From NCBI RefSeq assembly GCF_016887565.1, contig NZ_CP069396.1:1143001-1207000 (forward strand): 64,000 nucleotides of DNA. The letters run 5' to 3'. The notes under the pieces were generated by a model. That model did not search any database. It saw nothing but the letters and a program-made list of their open reading frames with translations, and had not been told where the DNA came from. Origin of the DNA: Archangium violaceum. Its GTDB lineage: Bacteria > Myxococcota > Myxococcia > Myxococcales > Myxococcaceae. Shown piece by piece: positions 17,805 to 24,805 of this stretch. Every line of letters starts with the position of its first letter. Position 1 is the stretch's first letter. The position numbers and the translations under genes are program-made.

Positions 17805-18494
17805 TCAGGGGGCGGGGCTCTCCGCGTCGCGGGCGCCCGTGCCCCGCACCACGCCCAGCCGGCAGGGCACGTTCAACGTGAGGCCCACCTCCTCGAGGGA
17901 CACGGGCGATTGCTCCACGGGGCCGGGCAGGGAGCAGTCCACCACCTGGAGCGGAGCCTCGGGAGAGCCCGCGGCGGTGGCGAGCTCCCGTGCCCGCGCG
18001 ACGAAGCGGCGGAGCAGCTCGGCGCGGTGGGCCTCGGGCTGAGCGACGAGGGCTTCCATGGAGCCGAACTGGAAGCGGGGGCGCTTCTTCTCCTCGCGGC
18101 TGTCGCGCTCCACCTCGTGGCACACGCGCACCAGGGTGCCCACGCGGGTGCCCCGGGCCCAGAAGTCCAGCTCCGCCGGGAGTGGTACCGACAGGCTCCC
18201 GTCCACGGCGATGAAGGCCCGGTTCTCGTCCTCCGGGAGTGAGAGCTTCTTCGGCGCCGAGCGGTTGAAGCGCACGTCCCGGAGCTTCAGCGTCACCTCG
18301 GTCCCGAGGGCATCGCGCACGCGCCGCTGGAGCTGCTCGCTCGTGCGTTGCAGCAGGGGCAGTCCCTGCTCGATGCCTCCCACCTCGAGGGAGATGGAGA
18401 AGGAGATGCGGAGCACGTCCGGCCGCACGACGAGCTCGGCCCGGACAGGGGGCGTCTCGTGGAGGCCGGAGTAAGTCTCTTTATAGAGGGACAT
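17805..18494 (-). CDS. Conserved hypothetical protein
   Basis: About 229 residues from MSLYKETYSGLHETPP; an in-frame ATG 42 bp upstream is possible but adds a basic stretch without a signal. The alternating beta/alpha character (VRPDVLRISFSISLEV, LLQRTSEQLQRRVRDAL, LKLRDVRF) loosely resembles SIMPL (DUF541)-type proteins, but the match is weak and there is no signal peptide. Cytoplasmic and of unknown function. Its promoter region is short because the metallo-beta-lactamase-fold gene lies 69 bp upstream on the same strand. Confidence 0.75.
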   Translation of the reverse strand: MSLYKETYSGLHETPPVRAELVVRPDVLRISFSISLEVGGIEQGLPLLQRTSEQLQRRVRDALGTEVTLKLRDVRFNRSAPKKLSLPEDENRAFIAVDGSLSVPLPAELDFWARGTRVGTLVRVCHEVERDSREEKKRPRFQFGSMEALVAQPEAHRAELLRRFVARARELATAAGSPEAPLQVVDCSLPGPVEQSPVSLEEVGLTLNVPCRLGVVRGTGARDAESPAP

Positions 18495-18563
18495 GGCGAA
18501 CGGGAAGCCTACCCGCACCCGGGCCGTGCGGCACATGTCCCTGGTGCTTCGCGAGGTACCGGC

Positions 18564-19217
18564 TCAGAGGGGCTCGGAGGGGGCGGGGGCCTCGGTGTCC
18601 TCGTCCAGGGCGCGCCGGAGCGCGGCCGCGCCGTCGTGCAGGATGGGGTGGCCGTGCGCGAAGCAGAGCACCTCCAGCGGCAGGTGGTCGAGGATGCGCC
18701 GGATGCTCATCCGGGTGCGGCCGGGGTCATCCTGGTACTCGCTCTCCACGAAGCGTGGTGTGCCCTGGTCGAAGTGCGTGAGGAGATCCGAGAGGAAGAT
18801 GACGCTCCGGGGCCGCTCCAGCCAGAGGGCGTACATGGACAGGGCGGGTCCGGGCGTGTGGTAGGCCACGAGGCCTCCGGGGAGGTTGTCTCCGGGGCCA
18901 TAGGTGGCGTCCGGTGTGTCCTCCAGGCCGTATGCGTCCTGAGGGGCCCAGACGGGAGCGCCGAACAACTTGCGGAAGTGCCACGCGGCGCGCTGGTGGT
19001 TGCCGGCGGTGAGCACGATGGCCTCCACCCGGCCCAGCTTGCGCAGGGCCTTGTCGTCGATGGGAAGTGGATCGATGAGGGTGACGGCTCCGTCCTCGGC
19101 CACTACGGCGTAGGCCTCGCTGTCCATGCCGCCGATGCGGTCGTCCTTGACGCTCCAGCGGTGGACGCCGGGAAGCACCTGCACCGTCCGGTGGGCTCGT
19201 TCCTTGGGCTCGCTCAT
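18564..19217 (-). CDS. Metallo-beta-lactamase-fold protein with degenerate metal site
   Basis: 217 residues with the general MBL layout: an early strand pair (YAVVAEDGAVTLIDPLPI), a helix-loop where HxHxDH would sit, YHTPGPALS where the third metal histidine sits, SDLLTHF near the bridging aspartate, and a late FAHGHPIL. The key HxHxDH motif is replaced by TAGNHQRAA, so at most one of its metal ligands is kept. It may bind one metal, use other residues, or be a non-catalytic relative. Such degenerate MBL members are known as a group; the substrate is unknown. Confidence 0.82.
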   Translation of the reverse strand: MSEPKERAHRTVQVLPGVHRWSVKDDRIGGMDSEAYAVVAEDGAVTLIDPLPIDDKALRKLGRVEAIVLTAGNHQRAAWHFRKLFGAPVWAPQDAYGLEDTPDATYGPGDNLPGGLVAYHTPGPALSMYALWLERPRSVIFLSDLLTHFDQGTPRFVESEYQDDPGRTRMSIRRILDHLPLEVLCFAHGHPILHDGAAALRRALDEDTEAPAPSEPL

Positions 19218-19351
19218 GCGGCAAAGCTAGGCACCCCTCTTCACGGAGCGTGGCGGCCCGGCTGCTCGGGCCCTTCCGGGGCGAGGGGGTGGAGCCGGTG
19301 GACACCCCCTCCCTGGCACTCCCAGGTTTGAGGCGGTGAGGAGGAGCCTCC

Positions 19352-20965
19352 ATGCGAGCTGCCAGCCCTCAGGGCGCCAAGGCGTTCTTCCAGATGCTCG
19401 GCCACTTGCCCAGCGGACGTCCGCGTCGACGCGCGCGGACGCGGGTGGGGAGATGGCTCGGCATGCTGGCCGGGCGCTCGGTGGCGCCGCCGCATCACCG
19501 GCTCGTGCGCCAGGTGTTCTTCCAGTCCCTGGGCGGCCTCTACCTCATCGCCTTCACTTCGCTGGGGAGTCAGGTGCGGGGCCTGTACGGCTCGCGTGGC
19601 ATCGTGCCCATCCAGGAGCTGGTCTCCTCGAAGCGGCTGGCCGCGATGGGTCGCGAGCGCTACCTGCTGGTGCCCTCGCTCTTCTGGCGGGACGCATCCG
19701 ACAAGACGCTGGAGCGCGGCATCCGCGCCGGACAGGTGCTGTCCGTGGCGGTGATGCTGGGCCTCGCGCCCCAGGCCGCGCTGATGGGGCTCTGGGCCCT
19801 CTACCTCTCCTACGTGTCGGCGGGGCGGGAGTTCCTCTCCTTCCAATGGGACGCGCTGCTGTTGGAGATGGGTCTGCTCGGCATCCTCACCGCGCCGGCG
19901 GGAGTGAGGCCGGGGCCGGGACGCCATGAGCCCTCCGCGGCGCAGGTGGCGCTGTGGCGGGCGCTCGTGTTCCGCCTCTACCTGGGCTCTGGGGTGTCCA
20001 AGCTGAAGTCCGGTGACAAGACGTGGCGCGAGCTCACCGCCTGCAACTACTACTACGAGACGGCGCCGCTCCCCACGCGTGGCGGTTGGTACGCGCACCA
20101 CCTGCCGCCCAGGTTCCAGAAGCTCTCCACGCTGGCGGTGCTGACGCTGGAGGCGGCGGGCCCGTTCCTCGCCCTCGCCCCGAGGCCCTTGCGGCTCCTC
20201 GGCTTCTGGCTCTTCGCCGGGCTGCAGGGAATCATCATCGCCACGGGCAACTACGGCTTCTTCAACGTCCAGGCGCTGGCGCTCGGCCTGTGGCTGTTGG
20301 ACGACGAGGCCCTGCGGCGCCTCCTGCCGCTCGCGTCCCCGCGGCCCGCCGAGGAGAGGCCCCTCTGGCGCACCGTGGGAGGATGGCTCCTCGCCCTGCC
20401 GTTCCTCGCGCTGGGCGCGAACGAAATCCTGGCCCGCTTCAATCGTCCGCGCCGCTCGCCCCGGTGGCTGGACTGGCTGGAGGCGCGGGCCCGCCCGCTG
20501 CGCGCGGTGAATCCCTATGGCCTCTTCGCGGTGATGACGGTGCGCCGCCCCGAAATCACCCTCGAGGGCTCGGACGACGGGGAAACGTGGCGCGAGTACA
20601 CCTTCCGCTACAAGGTGGGTGACCCGAGCCGGGCTCCGAGGCAGGTGGCCCCGCACCAGCCCCGGCTGGACTGGCAGATGTGGTTCGCGGCGCTGGGCTC
20701 GCCGCCGACCTGGCTGCTCGCCCTCGTGTTGCGCCTGCTCGAGGGCTCGCCGGAGGTGCTGAAGCTCTTCGCCATCAACCCCTTCCCGGAGCACCCGCCG
20801 CGCTATGTGCGCGCCGTCCTCCTCGACTACCGGATGACGGACCTGGAGACGCACCGGCGCACGGGGGCGTGGTGGAAGCGCGAGGAGCTGGGGCTCTACC
20901 TGCCGCCGCTGAGTCTCGCCCCGGGTGGGACGACGAGCCGGTTGCAGTGGTACGCGGGGGACTGA
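19352..20965 (+). CDS. Lipase maturation factor (LMF1) family membrane protein
   Basis: 537 residues with several membrane segments (LGGLYLIAFTSLGSQ, VLSVAVMLGLAPQAALMGLW, LRLLGFWLFAGLQGIIIATG). Family hallmarks are present: GSRGIVPIQEL near the start, SGVSKLKSGDKTWRELTA, CNYYYETAPLPT, and a late soluble domain with EGSDDGETWREYTFRYK and HQPRLDWQMWFAALG. In animals LMF1 acts in the ER on lipase folding; the role of bacterial homologues is not established, and the name only marks homology. It is convergent with the acyltransferase gene, with 4 bp between the stops. Confidence 0.92.
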   Translation: MRAASPQGAKAFFQMLGHLPSGRPRRRARTRVGRWLGMLAGRSVAPPHHRLVRQVFFQSLGGLYLIAFTSLGSQVRGLYGSRGIVPIQELVSSKRLAAMGRERYLLVPSLFWRDASDKTLERGIRAGQVLSVAVMLGLAPQAALMGLWALYLSYVSAGREFLSFQWDALLLEMGLLGILTAPAGVRPGPGRHEPSAAQVALWRALVFRLYLGSGVSKLKSGDKTWRELTACNYYYETAPLPTRGGWYAHHLPPRFQKLSTLAVLTLEAAGPFLALAPRPLRLLGFWLFAGLQGIIIATGNYGFFNVQALALGLWLLDDEALRRLLPLASPRPAEERPLWRTVGGWLLALPFLALGANEILARFNRPRRSPRWLDWLEARARPLRAVNPYGLFAVMTVRRPEITLEGSDDGETWREYTFRYKVGDPSRAPRQVAPHQPRLDWQMWFAALGSPPTWLLALVLRLLEGSPEVLKLFAINPFPEHPPRYVRAVLLDYRMTDLETHRRTGAWWKREELGLYLPPLSLAPGGTTSRLQWYAGD

Positions 20966-20969
20966 GGAC

Positions 20970-21734
20970 TCAGCGGACGGGAGGGGGAGGGACCTCCAGG
21001 CCGGGGTACTCCCGGGCCTCGAGGTTCTCGTGGTCGTCGGCGGAGGCGTAGACGCCGCGGTACTCCGGGGGGAGGAGCTCGGCCACCCGCCGCATCATCG
21101 CGTCGGCGAGGGCCTGGCGCGGGTCCTCGGCTCTGGCGGCCTCGGCCTCGAGTCCGGCCATGCGGAACGGCTTGCCGAACTGGACGGTGAGGTGGGCCCG
21201 GCGCACCCGCTCCCGGCCCATGTCCTTCTCATCGATGGGCATGAACTTTTCCGTCCCGGTGAGCGCGACGGGGACGACGGGGACACCGGCCCGCCGGGCG
21301 ATGAGGGAGGCGCCCTTCTTGGCTCGGATGAGGGCCCCCGTCCGGCTGCGGCCGCCCTCGGGGAAGATGAGGACCGAGTGGCCCGCCTTGAGCGTCTCCA
21401 CCGCGCGCTTGATGGGCTCGATGTCGGCCGAGCTGGGGCGGATGAAGATGGTGTTGACGGCCTCGGTACCGAGCCGGGTCATCACGGTGCCCTGGAGCTT
21501 GATGCCGGCCAGGAAGAACACGGGCCGGGGCCGCAGGGCGCGGTCGAGCGTGAAGCCGTCCGCGTTGGACAGGTGGTTGCAGATGAAGAGGCAGGGCTCG
21601 TCGGGGAGGTTCTCCCGGCCGATGACCTCCGTGGTGGTGCGGAGATCCCAGACGGTGTCCATCAGCTTGCGGACGGCGCTGCGGCGAGGGCCCGCGGGCA
21701 GGAGGGACAGGAGCGAGAAGACGTTGTGGATCAC
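20970..21734 (-). CDS. 1-acyl-sn-glycerol-3-phosphate acyltransferase (PlsC-like)
   Basis: 254 residues. The HX4D catalytic motif is present as H54 and D59 (CNHLSNADG), and the phosphate-binding motif as FPEGGRSRTG. It should transfer an acyl chain to lysophosphatidate or a related lysolipid at the membrane. The N terminus (VFSLLSLLPAGPRR) is moderately hydrophobic and may attach to the membrane. No partner gene is adjacent, so its exact substrate is open. Confidence 0.9.
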   Translation of the reverse strand: MIHNVFSLLSLLPAGPRRSAVRKLMDTVWDLRTTTEVIGRENLPDEPCLFICNHLSNADGFTLDRALRPRPVFFLAGIKLQGTVMTRLGTEAVNTIFIRPSSADIEPIKRAVETLKAGHSVLIFPEGGRSRTGALIRAKKGASLIARRAGVPVVPVALTGTEKFMPIDEKDMGRERVRRAHLTVQFGKPFRMAGLEAEAARAEDPRQALADAMMRRVAELLPPEYRGVYASADDHENLEAREYPGLEVPPPPVR

Positions 21735-21934
21735 GGTCGGAACCCCCGGTTTCCGAGGAGAAACGTACGTCTTCGAGCGAACCCCGGCTTCCGGGAGTGC
21801 ATTCCACCCGGCAGAGCAGGCAGCCGTCCGGGGGAGGTGCTTGCAAATGATTGCGCGGTGGCCGTATGGGAATACAGTCGAGAGCGCCTTTCGTTGAAGG
21901 CACGCTCGTGCGCCCGCCCGCCCTCCCTACCGAC

Positions 21935-22783
21935 GTGAAGACCTTGCCGTCCGCCCGCTCCCTGCTCCTGCTCTCCGTCCTCGTGCTCGGGGCCTGCCGT
22001 TCCGCCCCGGACTCCCTCACCCTGGCCATGCCGGAGAACCGGCCGCTGCACGCCTCGGGTGAGTCCATGACCCTCAAAGTCGTCGCGCTCGATTCCAAGG
22101 GGCAGCCGGTGGAGAACCCCAAGCTGCGCTGGGTGAGCTCGGCGCCGGAGGTGGCCAGCGTGACGGACGGCGTGGTGGTGGCGCGCCGCTCCGGCAAGGC
22201 CACCATCGCCGCGGCGGTGGGCAAGGCGCGGGCCTCGGTGGAGGTGCAGGTGTCCATCCCCAGCGTGGTGGACATTCGGGTGGATGGGGCGGACTTCCTG
22301 CTGGCCGGCAACTCCATCTCCATCTCCGCCGTGGTGAAGAACGAGCTGGGCAAGCCGCTGGTGGACGTGCCACCCCAGTGGAGCACCAGCGATGCGACCG
22401 TGGCGCGCGTGGAGAACGGGCGGCTGGTGGGTGTGGCGCCCGGTCGGGCCACCATCACCGCCACGGTGCCGCCGCTGAGCCGCACCCTCCAGGTGCAGGT
22501 GGTGCGCTCGGACTTCGCCCGGATGGAGGTGGAGCCCACCCACCTCGTCTTCGCGAAGGTGGGGCAGGTGCAGCAGTTGCGCGTCAGGACCTTCAACAAC
22601 CGGGGCATCGCCCTGAGCGACGTGCCCGTCACGTGGTTCAGCTCGGACTGGTCGGTGGCGACGGTGTCGCCCACCGGGCAGGTGACGGCGGTGGGTCCGG
22701 GCCGCACGGTGGTGACGGCCACCGCTGGTCGGCGCAAGGCGGCCGCCGAGGTCGTCTTCGAGGTCAAGACGGCGAACCGGTGA
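21935..22783 (+). CDS. Lipoprotein with bacterial Ig-like (BIG2-type) repeats
   Basis: A GTG at 21935 gives a compact lipoprotein signal (LPSARSLLLLSVLVLGAC); upstream in-frame ATG (21866) and TTG (21851) would add an unsuited leader, so the start is uncertain. The mature part has three tandem repeats of about 80 residues, each with the BIG2 pattern of strands and a closing phrase: VVVARRSGKATIAAAVG, RLVGVAPGRATITATVP and QVTAVGPGRTVVTATAG. Such domains form surface-exposed beta sandwiches and often mediate adhesion or stalk-like display. No enzyme motif is seen. Three tandem palindromes lie downstream, between it and traB. Confidence 0.84.
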   Translation: MKTLPSARSLLLLSVLVLGACRSAPDSLTLAMPENRPLHASGESMTLKVVALDSKGQPVENPKLRWVSSAPEVASVTDGVVVARRSGKATIAAAVGKARASVEVQVSIPSVVDIRVDGADFLLAGNSISISAVVKNELGKPLVDVPPQWSTSDATVARVENGRLVGVAPGRATITATVPPLSRTLQVQVVRSDFARMEVEPTHLVFAKVGQVQQLRVRTFNNRGIALSDVPVTWFSSDWSVATVSPTGQVTAVGPGRTVVTATAGRRKAAAEVVFEVKTANR

Positions 22784-22881
22784 GGCGCGTCGCGCTCCGG
22801 TCGCGCCGTCTTTCCCGTACTCCATGAATAGCGTGTGCCGCCGGGGGTCTTTCGACCTCCGGCGTTGCCCGTGCGGGGCCA

Positions 22882-23002
22882 GGGCCAAATCCGCTTCTCA
22901 CCGGTGAGAAGTGAAACCGGGTGGGCCAAATCCGCTTCTCACCGGTGAGAAGTGAAACCGGGTGGGCCAAATCCACTTCTCACCGGTGAGAAGTGAAACC
23001 GG
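22882..23002. repeat. Three tandem 41-bp repeats each holding an 18-bp palindrome
   Basis: Copies begin at 22882, 22923 and 22964 (period 41 bp) and are identical except for one G-to-A change in the third copy. Each contains the perfect palindrome CTTCTCACCGGTGAGAAG flanked by gggccaaatcc and tgaaaccggg. They lie between the 3' ends of two convergent genes, so they are not a promoter element of either. They may act as tandem terminator hairpins or as binding sites for a dimeric protein spaced about four helical turns apart. Confidence 0.9.
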
Positions 23003-23098
23003 TCCTCCGTAGCGGTTACGCGGAATTTTCCCGTTACAGGCGACGGCGGCGCGCCTTGAGATGAGCGCTCCCGGGAGGCAGCGCCGCCGTGGGACTCC

Positions 23099-24805
23099 TC
23101 AAGGAAGGGGCGCGGCGGCCTTTTGCTCCGCGGGGAGCCGGCGACCCTTCTTCATCGAGGACGGTTCCTGCTCCGCGGACGGATCCGGCGGGCAGGGCGG
23201 CAGCGCACCCTGGGCGGGCGGCTGGATGGTGAACTCGACGCGGCGGTTGAGCGCCATGCCCTCCTCGGTGTTGTTGTCCCCAACGGGGCGGCTGCGGCCG
23301 AAGCCCGCCGAGCACAGGCGCTCCACGGCGACGCCGGTATCGAGCAGGTAGTTCATCACGCTGGCGGCGCGGCGGCGCGACAGGTCGAAGTTGTACGTGT
23401 CGCTGGCGCGCGCGTCCGTGTGGGCCTCGACGAGCACGCGTTGAATCTCGCGATGGTCGATGAGGATCTGCCCCACCTCCTCGAGGATGGGGAAGGACTC
23501 GGGGAGGATGATGTCCTGGCCCGTGGCGAAGTGCACCTGGTCGAGGATGAGGATCTTGTTGCCCTTGATGTGCGCGAGCGGGCAGCCGTCACGGCCGCGC
23601 GGGCCCTGGGGAACGTCGGGGCAGCGGTCGAGTCGATCCACCACGGCGTCCTTGTCCGTGTCGGGGTCGGGGCAGCCACCGTTGTCCACGAGGCCCGCTT
23701 CGGCCGGGCAGCGGTCGAGTCGATCCACCACGGCATCATTGTCCGCGTCAGAGTCCGGGCAGCCGCCGTTCTCCACGAGGCCGGCGATGCTCGGGCAGCG
23801 GTCGCCCTCGCCAATGACGGAGTCTCCGTCCGGGTCCACGGGCGGCTCGGGGGGCTTCTTGAAGCGCTCGAGCGCCTCCCACTCGCGGGTCTTCCCGGGC
23901 ACCCAGACGATGGAGGTGAAGACACGCAGCGTGGGGACCGTCAGCGAGCAGCCGCAACCTCCGCCACCGCCAACGGTGAAGGTGAGACCGGTGGAGCTGT
24001 ACCAGCGCAGGCCGAGGAGGAACTCGGCGGGAATCTGCAGCGCGCTGTCGGGCAGCTTGTCGAGGGGCATGCTGCCGGTGAGCGTGCCGAGGGCGGTGAT
24101 GCCGCTGCTGCGAAGGACGGGCACCTCGGCGCCGAGCCCGAAGGTGGCGGCGTTGCCCCACTGCACGCCCGCGAACTGGCGGTCCGGACGCAGCCAGACG
24201 CCGGTGTTGAGCGACAGGAGGATGCCCGACTCGAAGCGGTAGTCCAGCAGCAGGCCGGGCGTATAGGTGAGGTCCCCGTCACTGGTGAAGGCATCCTGGA
24301 TACCGGTGGGCAGGCCCAGTCCGAAGGTGAGCGAGGCACCCAGTCCCGAGCCCTCGGCGGCGCGGCGCAGGCCAGGCACGGCCACCTTCGCGGTGAGGCG
24401 CAGGTCTCCGGGGGCGAAGGACTGGATGAAGCCCTCGGTGCCGATGGCCTCCAGGTTGTCCGAGCCCTGGGCCAGCACCAGGGGCATGTCCAGGCCGAGC
24501 TCGATCCAGTCGAAGAGCCCCACGGCGGCCATGACGTCGAGCTGGAGGCGGTTGCCCACCACGCTGACGGCCTTGGAATGGGTGCCCGCGGCGACGAGCA
24601 CCAGCGGATCCAACGCGAAGTTGAGGAAGGCCCCGCCGGAGATGGAGAGGTGAGAGAGGGGGCGGGACTGGCCGACGACGACCAGGTCCTGGGGCGCGCC
24701 GAGCGGGCGGAAGGACTGCACGTCGAAGCGGGCGTCCTGCGCCGAGGCGGACGCGGCGGCGAGTGCCAGGACGAACGCGAGGGCGAAGGAGCCGGAGCGC
24801 TTCAT
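23099..24805 (-). CDS. traB: TraB, OmpA-family outer-membrane partner of TraA
   Basis: 568 residues. A signal peptide (SGSFALAFVLALAAASASA) is followed by a beta-barrel-like region of about 290 residues, then calcium-binding thrombospondin type-3-like repeats (DPDGDSVIGEGDRCP, SDADNDAVVDRLDRCP, PDTDKDAVVDRLDRCP) and a C-terminal OmpA peptidoglycan-binding domain (VHFATGQDIILPES, AHTDARASDTYNFDLSRRRA). Two TSP3 units are near-identical at DNA level, 87 bp apart. The gene overlaps the stop of traA by 4 bp. This domain order and the overlap with a PA14/Cys-rich gene match the traAB locus of Myxococcus xanthus, which is needed for outer-membrane exchange. The name rests on that architecture and gene order. 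Confidence 0.88.
   Translation of the reverse strand: MKRSGSFALAFVLALAAASASAQDARFDVQSFRPLGAPQDLVVVGQSRPLSHLSISGGAFLNFALDPLVLVAAGTHSKAVSVVGNRLQLDVMAAVGLFDWIELGLDMPLVLAQGSDNLEAIGTEGFIQSFAPGDLRLTAKVAVPGLRRAAEGSGLGASLTFGLGLPTGIQDAFTSDGDLTYTPGLLLDYRFESGILLSLNTGVWLRPDRQFAGVQWGNAATFGLGAEVPVLRSSGITALGTLTGSMPLDKLPDSALQIPAEFLLGLRWYSSTGLTFTVGGGGGCGCSLTVPTLRVFTSIVWVPGKTREWEALERFKKPPEPPVDPDGDSVIGEGDRCPSIAGLVENGGCPDSDADNDAVVDRLDRCPAEAGLVDNGGCPDPDTDKDAVVDRLDRCPDVPQGPRGRDGCPLAHIKGNKILILDQVHFATGQDIILPESFPILEEVGQILIDHREIQRVLVEAHTDARASDTYNFDLSRRRAASVMNYLLDTGVAVERLCSAGFGRSRPVGDNNTEEGMALNRRVEFTIQPPAQGALPPCPPDPSAEQEPSSMKKGRRLPAEQKAAAPLP

Noticed and set aside
21840..21866. Possible sigma54 element before the Ig-like lipoprotein gene
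   Set aside because: GG-N10-GC spacing can be found but the -24 half does not resemble TGGC.
22882..23002. Short CRISPR array
   Set aside because: Units are contiguous without unique spacers and only three copies exist; no cas genes nearby.
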